A DNA stretch of 64,000 nt from the NCBI GenBank assembly GCA_019914995.1, contig CM034143.1:3660501-3724500 (forward strand). Direction: 5' to 3'. Every line of letters starts with the position of its first letter. The first letter of the stretch is position 1. This DNA comes from Acanthochlamys bracteata (lineage: Eukaryota; Streptophyta; Magnoliopsida; Pandanales; Velloziaceae). Positions 37,343 through 49,335 of this stretch are shown in pieces. The position numbers and the translations under genes were made by a program. The notes under the pieces were generated by a model. That model did no database searches, had not been told where the DNA came from, and saw only the letters and a list, made by a program, of their open reading frames with translations.

Positions 37343-39364
37343 TGTTGGAACTCCAAAATTGATTTTGATGATAACAATGATTAAGAATTATAGTTTATGG
37401 ATTAGGATGAACTAATGATTGAAATCAAGTTCTGCAAAAATTTATCAAAACAGATCTATCCTACATCCAGAAGACAACAAGCCAGCTGCTCAGCTACTGA
37501 TTATTTAAGATTTCTTCTATAGCATACAGAACAGAGGATCCCTCAGCCACTAAACAGCCAGCTGTCTAATTGCTGCTACATGGATAAAAAGAAAATCGCA
37601 AACAAAACATCTCGAACAGAAAAGAGCAGAAAAATAGAATATCGCCAACAGAGATGAACAGAAAACAGATGACTCAATAGCCGGCTACTTCGCTGTTGCT
37701 CGCTGGACAGAGAAGAATCAGAAAATCGTCATAATCATTCACTCTTCAGAAGTAATTTCAAACATGATGCCGATTCCATTTGAACCTTAACTTTTCATCA
37801 GAGACAGGCCAACATGCACACTATAAGATTGACCGAATAACGCATCAAATGATGATCAATATAAACTTGAAAAAATCGTGGAATGATAGATGAAAATTCA
37901 GTAAACAGAGAGCAGAATCGGACATTGATAGTACAACTTTTCAGATGTAATTCAATCAAGAATTCGTCATCCATTTGAATCAAAATCTTGATGACTAATT
38001 GAGGAACATATCAGTTACAAGTTCATATCAAGAATCATGAAAAATCATAACAAGAGAAGACAAAGAACATAGTGCAAAGTATCATCAAAATCATGTCTTG
38101 CTGATAATGCAGAAATGCTTCAATATACAGATTTCGATTTTCCTCCAGAAGTAATCACGAATTTAATTACTAGGTGATATCATTTTAACAAATCTACTAT
38201 CTTGTTACTATCACAGAACTGAGCTATATCGAGTCACCACATTATTGAAGAACAAGTTCAAGTATAGAGATTGATAGATAGCAATGAAAACCCATTGAAC
38301 ACAGTAGGAAGCAACGAAGCAGAGACTGCAGAGTCACGTTATTGGAGTCCACCTCACTTGAAGCAGTCAACCTAGCAAAGAACAGCAAATTAAGAGAAGC
38401 CAACTCAGCTAGAGAAATTTGAAAAATACAACTCAGCTGAAACAATTCAAAACTGCAGGCGGAAGTTTTTTTTTTTTGAATTGCTTTCTTCGATGCATTT
38501 AATGCTGATGAAAGAGTTACACCAATTTAACCAAAAGAAATTTTGAGACAGCTGATTGACCGCTGAACACAATCTTCATCTCTATCTTGAAAATCTACCA
38601 CTGCACACCAACGACAATATTTTTCTAACGGGAAGAACCACCTACCTGTAAGAACAGAAATTCTATAAGAAGAGAAGATGAAGAACAGAGTAAGACAGGG
38701 GAGATAATGAGCATCAAACTTGCACTACATTGACTCAATTTCTCAAGTGAAGAAACTCCTCTTGCTGCCAATCACTTACAGAGCATCATCTTCAGTAGCA
38801 ACAAGTTTGATCATCTCAACAGAAAATCTTAAGTTCATTTATTTACCTTGAGATTGATCATGTGCCTAACCTTGATCTTTTAGTTTTCTTTTTCTAAACT
38901 TGTGACGGAGGTGCTATGGACACTAGGTAAAGAAGCTCAGGTGGAGCTTGGTGAAAGTTCTTAAACCTTATAATAGAGCTAACATATCAGCCAGAGGGAC
39001 AGGTGTGTCCAGTAGGCTGTTAGGGGTTGTCTTGGTGAAGAAATCCGGTAAGAGTAAGTGTGCTTAGTAAATCACTTTGCTCTTGGTGTATATGTAGCTT
39101 ATTAAAGGTTTAGTGAAACTTTGGCTCTGGTGATAGAGCGTCCGTGGATGTAGGCAAAGGAGTTTTGCCGAACCACGTTAAGTACTCTGAATACTATCTT
39201 CTTTACCTAAGTCAGTAAATATTCTAACACTTTCTGTCTGCAGGTTACATAACTAACTCAGCCGGCTGTAAACCTGCTGTCTGTAAGATTATTAAACTTC
39301 ACGAAAATTTTTAGTAACTCAATCACCCCTCCCCTCTTGAGTTAATCTTATAGGAGAACTAACA
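37343..39364 (+). mobile_element. Solo LTR, 2,022 bp, with 5-bp target duplication
   Basis: The element begins TGTTGGAACTCC and ends AGGAGAACTAACA, the usual TG...CA of an LTR. It is flanked on both sides by GTTAC (37,338-37,342 and 39,365-39,369). The terminal CACCCCTCCCCTCTTGAGTT before the end and the AACTCCAAAATTGATTTTGA start are typical of long LTRs of plant copia-like elements of the Tork/Angela kind. That assignment rests on general resemblance. No internal gag-pol lies inside, so recombination between two LTRs left one. It inserted into the already duplicated Y array. Confidence 0.88.
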
Positions 39365-39369
39365 GTTAC

Positions 39370-39830
39370 GGGTGAAAATAATCCTGGAGGTTCCATCTTT
39401 CTACTGGTTAAATGAGTTAGAGGAACGAGGGATTTAGGAGAGTTTGGGTTTCGAGCTACCTTCCTCACCACCCTAAACTGATGCTCTTATGTGGGTTAAC
39501 TTGGAGTAGGTGAGTTAACTTGCTTACTCATCTAACTCGCAAGAGAATATTTCTTAAAGGTGTAGTTAGGGATGTTAAATTCATCTGTCTTTAACATTGA
39601 TAATGCTTACATTGTTTTCTGAAACCTATCCAAAGGGTGAGTTAGTGGAGTTACAAGTGGTGAGGGGATTAGCTCCACCACCAACACCACAAACACCTTT
39701 CGTGCTGTTAACTTATCTAACTTGCAAAAGAATGGAGGTATTATACACCTATACGTCCAGAATTGCTAGTTGGATTGTTCGAGGCTTGTAGCATCTCTTT
39801 TTTATACAATAGATTTAGGTTTCACTATAG
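39370..39830. other. Unique segment between the solo LTR and Y unit 3
   Basis: It lacks matches to other array units. Repeated GAGTTA/TAACTC phrases (39,410-39,540) give it weak internal repetition. It may be a separate small insertion; ends not resolved. Confidence 0.35.
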
Positions 39831-39832
39831 CA

Positions 39833-41720
39833 TAGAGAATTTACTTCTAAAATTTTGTAACTTCACTTTCAAGTACTAAGATTGATTTGCATATAAAATA
39901 ATGTTTGTATGTTAAGCCAGTTAAACTTGCACAGAAATTTTGAATTTATATCAAAGTTTTAAGATATGCAATTGACTTTCAGTTCAAGTCCACGTTCCAC
40001 CATAAGATTCAAACATATGTTTGTACCACCACACCTTTGCAATATACTAATGTTTGTCCAAAAGTAGTGATTACAATGCAAACCATATCCATGACCCTTT
40101 GAAGAGCCCATTCTTTATCCGACCTATGCTATTCTCCAACTTAAGTCTTTTGACTTTATCAACACCTTTGGCATGTTATGTGCAGGCCTGCAAGTTGAAA
40201 AATTCCAAAACCTTAATGTACACTTCTAAACCACAAGACATTCAGAAAGAATTTACATTAATGACCTTAAGAAAGGGCAGCCATAATCTCCACAAGATCT
40301 TGTTGTTTATGTATCAAAAGTTCAATTCTATCATCTCGAGGTAACTCAGTCCTGCAGAGTATTTAGATTACAAAATCTGCCAAGATTAAAATGCGTTAAG
40401 AATGAGGATGACTCACCAAAGTATCCCACTGCTGCAAGCTTAGCTTTGAACCAAAGGCTTGCTCAAAACATCAAGATGATGATCGACCAGTGGAACCCCT
40501 TCCAAAACACCTCGATTTAGCTTTTGTTGTAACTTGCATATGAAATGTACAAATCCTATCAGCAACAAGAAACTAATAAAGAGTTGACACAATCATGACA
40601 AAGGACAAAAAAGGGACAATATTGAGTGCAAATACCTTCAGCTCATGATCATGAGTGGTAAACCAAGAAAGCAGAGAAGCAGCAACAATGTACTCCATGG
40701 AGTGGGACCTAAGATTAAGGCTACCTATTAGCACAATTATATGTATACATTCCATAAGCTTGGGTGAAACATTCTCTTCATCTCTACACCCATTCAAAAA
40801 ATTGAAATAGAGAGAATAAAATAATTTTCAGACAAAGACAATATCACCACAGAAATCAGAAGCACCATTTACCTTGTTTGAGATGAAATCCTACTGAAAA
40901 TGTTGACATGATCTACCCTTGACAATGTCAGTTAAATGGCCAAGTGGATTTTTCAAAAGAACATTAAACGTATAGCTATGCCCAAATAACACCTCTTCTC
41001 TCAAGTTATATGGAATCCTTAATTCAGCACATGTTCCTATTTCAACTTTGCTTAGGATTAAAACCAAAAAATCTGCACCTCAAAGCTGAATTCCATATGT
41101 AATTTTTCAACTTCCATAGCTAAAATTTCTAAATGCTGCACGTCCATTTTCCCATCTCATAACAATTCTCCTTACCAGCAACAAGATGATGAAGGATGTT
41201 GCTGTACTCTGATTGGATCAAAAGAACATGTATCATCACCTTAATACATCTCTAGATAGCAGCATTCTAACCACAGAGAAGAGGAGTAGAGATTCGCCTA
41301 CACAAATTTATGTTCCATTAAATATTTCTTGTCACCCTCTATAACATAACTTGGAAAAGGAATCATAAAATATAGGCAAGATAGAGCTTGGACTAAGAAA
41401 TAGCCAGTCTTTTAATAGCAAATCAAACATTGGTAAGAAGGCAAGAACTAGAAGAAAAGTCACCAATAATTATGCTAATTTACTTATGCATTAATAAAAA
41501 TTACAGAATCACTTCTATGTGAAGAAAACGATGCAAAAACCCTATTCAGCTCCAACAGATAAAAACTAATATGGTGCAAAATCACAAAAGGTTGCATCTC
41601 ATTAAATCCATTTGCCCCTCATCGGTTGCCACAGAAAGACCCCACAAATTTGAACGCTTTCAATTGGAAATACACCTCACAATCCTCTACTTGATAATTC
41701 ATTCATGGCTCACTGACAGT
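39833..41720 (-). pseudogene. Family Y unit 3, best copy of the HDHEL exon
   Basis: The exon ending at 40,636 (CTGAAG/GTATTT) is open for over 45 codons: ENVSPKLMECIHIIVL, then SMEYIVAASLLSWFTTHDH, then ELK. The hydrophobic centre might be a buried helix. Other exons: IGDCEV block near 41,650, FQSEY block near 41,200, DFVVL near 41,060, NPLG near 40,940, LEGVQL 40,520-40,420 (altered), RDD near 40,291 and LDEV at 40,190-40,085. Frame breaks in DFVVL and NPLG. Confidence 0.6.
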
Positions 41721-42119
41721 GAACCACGTTCTTAGATGCATAGAAGCTAAATTTCAAAGAGAGTTCCATCCATGCTTCCACACAACACTCATCCAAGTTC
41801 ATCTTTGCCAGGCACATTACAAAAATTTATCCCATATGGCAAGCACAGAAGACACCACAAACAGAAGCAAAGTTCCTAATGCCAATCTTAGGCCACTATC
41901 TTATCTAATGTCAACACTCATTATAGCATGCAAATCTTTGGAGCTACTGAAGTATAGAGAAGTTACATCTAAAATTTTATAACTTCAATTTTAAGTAAAA
42001 GATTGGTTTGCATATAAAATCATGATTGTTTGGTATGAGAGATTTTAACTTGCGCCTACAACAGAAATTTTGAGTTTATAGGAACTAATTACTTCCAAAA
42101 CTTCGAAACCTAGCACCCA

Positions 42120-42860
42120 ATCAGCTTACTATGCAGATATGCGATTGACTTCCAGTTCAAGACCGTTTTCCACCATAAGATTCAAACCATATGCCTATAC
42201 CACTATATCGTTGCAATGTACTATTGTTCCCTTCAAAGGAGAGTGATGATAATAATGCGAACCATATTTTGAAGAGCCCATTCTTTATCCAACATATGCC
42301 ATTCCCCAACTTCAGTTGTGTGACTTCATCTAACACCTTCGGACCTGCAAATTAAAAAACTCCAAAAGCTTAGTTTATACATCTACAACTTGATTCATTC
42401 AGAAAGAAATCTCTTTTAATCACCTCCAAAACACAGCAGCCACAAGTTGCACAAGATCTTGTTGAGAATGAGTCAAAACTCCAACTCTGTCATCTAGAGA
42501 TAACTCAGTCCTGCAGTGCATAGGAAATAACCACAGCCTTTTAATACAAACAAAACATTGCCAAGTAGGCAAACCACTAGAACTAAAAGTCACAAACAGA
42601 TATGCTAACTAATTTATGCACTACTCAAGCCTTACAGAATCACTGCATAAAGAGAAGGATGCAAAAAACTGATAAATCTCAAGTATTCAGCTCCAACAGA
42701 CAAAAACTAACGTGGTGTGCAAAAACAACAAATGATTACCTCTCATTATATCCAACTGCCCTCATTTGATGCCACAGAAAGACCCTTTTCAAATTTGATT
42801 TCTTCATTTAGAAACACACCTGACGATCTCCTATCTGATAATGCATTCGTGGCTGACAGA
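42120..42860 (-). pseudogene. Family Y unit 2 (short, internally deleted)
   Basis: Has only the IGDCEV/ALSDRRS region (42,840-42,770), the RDD exon (about 42,450) and the LDEV block (42,400-42,260). At about 42,510 the RDD exon runs directly into sequence that in other units lies some 2 kb further upstream. This is the most compact unit. Confidence 0.5.
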
Positions 42861-43299
42861 CATGACAACGCAAGTAGAGCACTATCTCAGACGCAAGACA
42901 AGCTAAAATTAAAAGAGGGGTCACACAACACCAATCTCAGTCCTTCTTTACAAGGGCATACACAAAATATTCTTCCAAATTTCAAGAAAGAAGACAGTAC
43001 AGACAGAAGGAAAGTTCCTATCACCAATCATCAGGTCACTGTCTTATCTAAGTATAATGTCAACCTCATTATAGCATGATAGTATTGGAGATAGTGCTGT
43101 ATAGAGCTGTTCCATCTAAAATTTTGCAACTTTAATTTTAAGTACTAAGATTGGTTTGCATATCAAATCATGCTTGTTTGGTATGTGAGATTCAAACATG
43201 CTCCTAAAACAGAAAATTTGAAGTTTGTAACAATTTTAAGGTACTAATTTCTTCAATTAAGTCGAAACTTAGCACCCAATCAACTTACTGTCCAGACAT

Positions 43300-45280
43300 G
43301 TGATTGACTTTCAGTTCAAGTCCACGTTCCACCATAAGATTCAAACCGTTTGTCCTATACCATTGTATCGTTGCAATAGACTGTTGTTTGCTTCAAACAA
43401 GTAGTGATGACAATGCAAACCATAGCCATGGACCCTTTCAAAAGCCAATTTTTATCCAACCTATGCCATTCTCCAATTTCAGTCTTTTGACTTCATCTAA
43501 CACCTTCAGCAAGTTTTGTGTAAGTCTGCAAGTTACAGAACTACGAGACCTTGATGTACACTTCTACAACTTGAGCAATTCAGAAAGAAATTTCAGTAAT
43601 GTACCTCAAAAACACGACAGCCACAAGCTCCACAAGATCTTGTTGTGAATGTGTCAAAAGTCCAACTCTACCACCTCGTCATAACTCAGTCCTGCAGAGT
43701 ACTTTATATTACTACACAATGCCTACCAAGAATAAAGCGCATTAAGGAAGTGGACCAAAGCATCCACTGCTGCCAGCTGATAAATGATCCAGGTCCTTGC
43801 TCAAAACATCAAGAAGTTGATCTACCAGCTGAACCCCTTCCAAAACACTTCTACTTAGCTTTTATTGTAACTTAGCATATGAAACGAACGAGTCCTACGA
43901 GTAAGAAGAAATTAATACAGTGTTGACACAATCATGACAAAGGACAAAAGAAGAGAAAATCTAGAGTCTATAAAGAACATCAACCTGAGGGCATGAGTCC
44001 AAACCAAGAAAAAGACAAACGTAAAGTAGAAAAGTAGAATGGATCTCCATAGAAAAAGACGAACGACCTAAGATTAGGGCCATCTTTTAGCACATACATG
44101 TGTATACATTTCATAACCTTGGGCTCCCTTCATCTCTCCAAACATTCACGAAATAAAAAAATAAAATAGAGAGAATAAAATAATTTCAGTAAAATTTCCC
44201 CCCTAACTTATATAACTGCCAAATGATGACATAAACAAATAGAGCATCTTTGAAGAAGATAATATTACCACAGAAGTACGACACATCAATTTAGCTTGTT
44301 TGAGATGAAATCCTACTGAAACCTTTAACAAGATCTACACTGACACTGTCAGAAAAGTGTCCAAGTGGATTTTCCAAAAGAACATAAAGGTGTCAAGGTA
44401 TGCCGAAATACCTCCTGTTGAGTTATACGGGATGCTTGGTTTAGCACCTATTCCTATTTCAACGTTGCTGAGGAATAAACCACAAAATCTGCACCTCAAA
44501 GTTGAATTCCATAAGTAATAGATATTAAAAAACAAAGGCAATGCATAATATCTCAATTTCCAATACAAAAATACTAAATTTTGTATACCCATAGTCTCAT
44601 CTCATAGCAATACTCCTTGACAGCAATAAGATTCGGGAGGATGCTGCTGTATTCTGATTGGGACAAAAGAATCACAAATTTATGTTCCAATGAATCCATC
44701 TTTTCACCCACTATAGCCATAACATGCAAAAAGAATCATGAAATATAGTCACCATAGAACCTGGACGAGGGAATAATCATTCTTTTTAATACCAATCAAA
44801 CATTCCAAGTAGGCAAGAATAAAAATCACAACTTCGTGAAAGTTACATTGAATAACTTTTGCATTAACCAAACTTACAGAATCACTCTGTAAAGAAAGGA
44901 ATGCAAAAGCTCATAAAGCTCAAGCATTCAGCTCAAATAGATAGAAACCAATATGTTGCAAAAACAACCCTTAAATCTATTTGCCCCTCATTTGATGCGA
45001 CAGAAAGACCTATTTGAAATTTGATTTCTTTCATTTGGAAATACACCTCACAATCCCATATTTGGTAATACATTCATGGCTGACTCACATGACAACGCAA
45101 GCAGAGCACCACATTTTCAGATGCATACAAGCTACAATTCAAAGACAGTTCCATCCTTTCTTATGCCCGCACAACACTCATCTCAGTCCATCCTTACCAG
45201 GGCACAAGTACAAAAACATTCTGCTATATTTCAAGAAAAGCATACAACACAGACCAAAGGAAAGTTCCTAATGCCCAAAA
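43300..45280 (-). pseudogene. Family Y unit 1
   Basis: Contains an open LEGVQLVDQLLDVLSKDLD exon (43,862-43,765) whose donor is lost (GG/TCCAC in place of GG/TAAGT). It also has the RDD exon near 43,631 (DRV shifted to DEV), LDEV at 43,540-43,420, the NPLG block near 44,350, DFVVL-type (44,490-44,415; LFLSNVEIGIG), the FQSEY block near 44,650, and IGDCEV/ALLALSCESAMN near 45,110-45,000. Confidence 0.55.
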
Positions 45281-46149
45281 CACCAACTAAATTTGATTTT
45301 TTGACATTGTTGATGCTCTAAATACTACATTTCATAAAAACGAGGCTAATTCCGCCAAAATAGCTATTCCAATGGCAACTTTCTGTACAATATCCTTAAC
45401 CTTTTGCAAAAATGAGTATAAAGCATGAAATGAAGAACAATTTTAAAGAAGTAAATATATGTGCTCGAAGCTTCTATAATCCAGCTAGCTCATGCTCCAA
45501 CAGCATATTAGAAGCCCAAGTGCTAGTGGCTGGAGATGCATCCCCAAAACACATAGGGACAGAGCCTAAGTTGCAGCATAAAAGACAAATGTCTCAAGCC
45601 TCACAAATCTTAATGCAATACTAAAGAAATTGAATGATCGAAGCATTACATATCGATCAGAGTCAAACTTCAAGCATATATGTAAGGAGCTCCCGCGACA
45701 TTAAAAAAGTACCTTATGTGCTCAAGTTAATAAAACAAGAGAATGTTTCTTACGTAGCTGTGATAGCACTTCTTTTGAGTTTGAGCAAGGGATATTATTG
45801 CCTTGTGACCACGTCCTTAGCTAAGTAGGTGAGCCACAGAGTTCAGACTTTTTCGAAAATGCTTAGTTGAAATTTGAGTTTTCAGAGATATATGTCTGCT
45901 AACCTGAGAGGTTTGATTCTTCAGAGATCCGAATAGTCATTCGAACAGTCTTTACATATATTAACTTCGGGAGACACTTCTTACTTGCACATATCTCTAA
46001 CTCAATGCACTTATTAAACAAGGTAAAAAGAAAGGGTCAAGACTCAGATGTAAATCAAACGCGAACGGACCCTAGAACTCCAAGATTCTCTTCTAAAGAG
46101 AAGAAATATAGATAAAAGGACTACGCAAATCTTCAGGAAATCGAACTTA

Positions 46150-46425
46150 CCACGAGGAACCTCATCAGGTAGGTTTGATCCAGGCAGTGTTCTTGCCAAG
46201 AAGTTTGCAAAAGCTGGTCGCTCATCGCGCCATGAAACCAACAACTTAGTAGCTTTACTCTCACTGAACACCAGACGAAATAAAAATCCGAAAGAAACTA
46301 TCATCTACATGGTAAACCAGATTATCAAGATTCAAGGAGTTTGGAAAAGGGTTTTACCTCGCTGGTTTTGGCCTTGTCGGGAGTCAGCTACTCGATGATC
46401 TCTTCGAGTTTGTGGGAAGTATGGG
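46150..46425 (-). pseudogene. Family Y 5' end, copy B (start codon lost)
   Basis: The first exon reads EEIIE, then TAG where copy A has Lys, then LTPDKAKTSE up to a GTAAAA donor. The ATG-bearing part seen in copy A is deleted. The second exon (46,263-46,150) is well kept as ESKATKLLVSWRDERPAF and ANFLARTLPGSNLPDEV, but has one extra T at its first codon. Tandem with copy A about 0.4 kb upstream. That these two exons belong to the Y array gene is inferred from position and strand. Confidence 0.55.
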
Positions 46426-46589
46426 ATGTGAAATTGAGAAACAGAGAAAAAAAATCAGAAAGTAAATGAAGTTGGAGAGTGGAGTCAAGGGGGGCGTATT
46501 TATGGAGGAGGCCGAACAGCAACGGGTCACCGACCCAAGGATTGTTGGCCGCACGGTGCGCTCATAGCTTGGCTTGCCGTGTAAGATCC

Positions 46590-46821
46590 TGGCGGTGTTA
46601 TTGCCAACAAGTTTGCAGAAACCGATCGCTTTATCCCTCAAACCGACTACCAGTAGCTTTAATTTTCCTGAACACCAGACTAAATAAAAATTCGAAAGAA
46701 ACTGTCTGCATGATAAACGTGATTATCAAGATTCAAGGAGATTGAAGTAGGGTTTACGTCGCCGGCTTTGGCCTTTTTCGGTAGACAGCTTCTCAATGAT
46801 CTCTTCTCCCGACGCCGCCAT
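46590..46821 (-). pseudogene. Family Y 5' end, copy A (has the ATG)
   Basis: ATG at 46,821 reads MAASGEEIIEKLSTEK and then shifts by one inserted base before the GTAAACC donor. Copy B shows the original continuation (DKAK..E). The second exon (about 46,665-46,590) has an inserted T and a premature stop where copy B has SWRDERP. Upstream (46,830-47,020) lies a GAA/TCG-rich leader also seen in part upstream of copy B (46,430-46,580). So the promoter and first two exons were duplicated together, and both copies are damaged in different places. Confidence 0.55.
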
Positions 46822-47429
46822 TGCAATCGAAGCTTCGGTTTCTTTACATAGACTTCGATTATCGAATCATAGCTAGGGTTTCGAATTTCGAATTTGTTGG
46901 GAAATATGGAATGAGAAATTGTGAAACAGAGAAGAATCGAGAGAAATCAGAAAGTCGAGAAATGGAGCCGGGGAGTGTAATTATACACGAAAGCGAACAG
47001 GAACGGTTCATCGTGTAGCTTGCCGTGCAAGAAAAGCGAAAGTGAATGCGGTGCTGCTTCAGGATGTGGGCCGTTTTGGATTTTACGGGACACAGAATCA
47101 GTCTCGTCAGAACCGACCCGAACGGGCGAACGGAATGCAGGATGATTCGACGGTTAACGGGTTGAAAAATTGGAATTTCTAATTATGCGGAGTTGATCAT
47201 ACTTTTAATTGTTTATGAAATATTTCGACTCTTGATGGTTCATCCATAGTTATTCAATTATTATTTTTCACTGATTTTTTCAATAGTAAAAAATTGGCAA
47301 TGACTCCAAGTAGGATCACATTTTACTCTTAAAGAACTTTGAGTTGGTAAAATTATTGAAAATTATATGGCAAAATTGGTAGAAGGATTAGAGTCAATAC
47401 CAGACATCTTGAGGTACTGAAATTGAACA

Positions 47430-48060
47430 CTGATTTTGATCAAAGTGGCCGGAGCAGCGGCGAGAAAGCAACTGGTCAGCTGGAGAGTGAAGCGCACTGA
47501 AGTCACAACTGCAAAGTCACTAGCCGGAGCAAAACTTATTGCTGGAATAGTGAGCAGAGACGAAGTAAGACGGAATAGCAAAATTGAAGCCGTAGCAGAG
47601 GAATTAGAAGCTGGAGCATCTAAACTAAAGCAGAGGCGACGAATTTGACGAAGCCGAAGTAGAAACTATTATCGGAACAGTGAGCAGAGGAATCCGATGA
47701 AATAGAAGTGGAACAACAAAATTGAAGTCGAAGAAGATGAATTGAAGTCGGAGTTGCAAAATTGAGCAGAAGTGACGAATTCGACGAAATCGGAGCAGAA
47801 CTTGTTGCCCAAGCACTGAGCAAAGGAATTCGATGAAGTAGAGGTGGAATAACAAAATTGAAGCCTAAGAAGATGAATTAGAAGCCGGAGTAGCGAAATT
47901 GAAGTAGAGGTGACGAATTCGACGAAATCGGAGAAGAAATTTTTGCCGAAGCAGTGAGCAGATGAATCCGACGAAGTAGTGACGGAACAACAAAAATGAA
48001 GTCATAGTAGCGGAATTAGAAGTTGAAGCAGAGGTGACGAATTCGATGAAGCTAGTACCA
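47430..48060. repeat. GA-rich minisatellite, about 135-bp unit
   Basis: The landmark GACGAATT(T/C)GACGAA occurs at 47,638, 47,773, 47,912 and 48,036 (spacings about 135, 139 and 124). Shorter words such as GAAGTAGAGGTG, GAATTAGAAGC and GCAGTGAGCAGA repeat inside each unit, so the unit itself grew from a shorter motif of about 40 bp. Open frames on both strands exist but change with each indel, so I do not call a gene. Confidence 0.85.
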
Positions 48061-48349
48061 ATCCAATGAAATCAACGGAACGTATCAATGAATTCAGTCT
48101 AAGCTGGAGGGAACAGCGAGCGCTGCTGGAGCAAATAACGGGCGCTACTAGAGCAACAGTTGAAAAAGTGACGAAATGATTAACGTGTAGTCTGATCCAG
48201 AGTTGGAATCGTAGAGATCAACGATGGAAGCAAAACCTAAAATGAATCATCAAAGAAGATTCTAAAAACTAGCAGCTGGTCGCCCGAGTGCATTGCGTTA
48301 CATATTTTTAGTTTTTTAATTAAAGATTAATGAAATTGCAAATCAGGCA

Positions 48350-48560
48350 CACGATTATTATATTTTTCCAACCCTCAACGGTTTGACTCGAGCTTGCCGG
48401 TTCAACGGGTTGACCTGAAAACCGTTCGGATCAACTCGGGTCGTAGCGGGTCGCATATTTGGACGATTTATTTGCAGATTCGAATCGATTTATAATCCGA
48501 ATCAATGATTTCCGGATCGATCCGAACGGTTCGGTTTAGGTCTGACAACACTACACGGAA
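48350..48560. repeat. GGGTC/TTCGG-rich terminal-repeat-like stretch
   Basis: Dense words such as GGTTCAACGGGTTGACC and GATCGATCCGAACGGTTCGG, with partial palindromy, in a locally GC-richer island. Such stretches are common at the ends of plant DNA transposons. Which family is not resolved. Confidence 0.4.
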
Positions 48561-48951
48561 CAGCCACTCAAACAACAAAAAATATATTAGCCCTAAGTAA
48601 AAAATTTAAAAATTTCTTTTTTTTAATTTTAGTGGACGTTTCACAGAGATTAAAAGTGCTTATAATTTTAAATAAATATTTTATATTTTTCAATAAATTT
48701 TTTATAGTATTTTACAAAATATTTTTATAATTTTGAAAGTATCGAAGGATTATGTGCCGTATAATATTTATAGTTATAATTTCTATTTTTTAGATTAAAA
48801 GATAAAGTACATTTTCAAAAAATTTAGAAAATTTTATTCTAATAAAGCTTCTCCTAACAAGCACATTCAAACATCTATTTAGTGCCGACTAATATATTAT
48901 GATCTTTTCTCTCATTTCTAAGCACAAAGAAGGGATGTTTGGGAGTGCATA

Positions 48952-49163
48952 TTCAAAATGCACTCCTATTATTAATAAAATAAATATATTTTATTTTATT
49001 TTTTCCAATTAAGACTATACAAGGGAAATATAAGTCATATAGCTTTTATATTTATAATTTTATTATTTATTAGTAAAAAATAAAACCTGATTTTCTGAAA
49101 ACGTTCTAAAAGAAACTTATTTTTTAAAGATTTTTATTTTAATTACTCACAGACGTCCCCGAA
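48952..49163. mobile_element. MITE-like element, about 210 bp
   Basis: The left end GGGATGTTTGGGAGTGCATA resembles the reverse complement of the right end, GGGGACGTCTGTGAGTAATT. The interior is almost pure A/T. A short perfect palindrome-like AGTGCATATTCAAAATGCACT at the left end adds a hairpin. A similar but weaker element may lie at 48,625-48,880. Confidence 0.45.
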
Positions 49164-49335
49164 AATATAGGTTTAGCATTGATTTCGAGAAACTCGACTC
49201 ATACAACTTAAGGAGGAAGTGCCGCTTTTTTGTGAAATCTCATTGTTTATATTTCCAACTATTATTGATTTAAAACTAACTCTAAATTATCAAAGAATAT
49301 ATATTTAAAAATCTTTTCTCATCCACATTTTTAGA

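Larger units (their letters stand above)
30300..47000 (-). repeat. Family Y array: tandem partial copies of an unidentified gene
   Basis: Seven or so partial units repeat in one direction, about 1.2-3.4 kb apart. One landmark exon occurs near 31,457, 33,676, 36,925, 40,291, 42,450 and 43,631. Reading on the minus strand, the exon order inside a full unit is always the same: IGDCEVYFQ..., a block with FQSEYSSILGH, DFVVL..., NPLGQLTDIV..., ...FVAASLLSWFTTHDHEL, LEGVQLVDQLLDVLSK, ELSRDDRVELLTHSQ, then VLDEVERLKLEN.... Each exon keeps its splice signals in at least some units, while individual copies carry stops or shifts. I do not recognise the protein; the helical, Leu-rich pattern would suit a repeat scaffold. 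Confidence 0.7.

Noticed and set aside
37343..39364. A complete retrotransposon instead of a solo LTR
   Set aside because: No gag-pol motif on either strand, no internal repeat of the ends, and the target duplication sits directly at both outer ends.
42717..43079. 120-codon open frame on the plus strand
   Set aside because: It runs antisense through the IGDCEV/ALSDRRS block of a Y unit. Equivalent frames in the other units are broken at different places, so it is a shadow.
30300..47000. Assigning the family Y gene to FANCI, FANCD2, an exportin or another HEAT-repeat scaffold
   Set aside because: The Leu-rich helical look is suggestive, but no stretch matched these families in a way I could defend. 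Left unnamed.
47363..47855. Ser/Leu-rich protein frames across the GA-rich minisatellite
   Set aside because: The frame changes in each unit because unit lengths are not multiples of three. This is repeat-driven openness.
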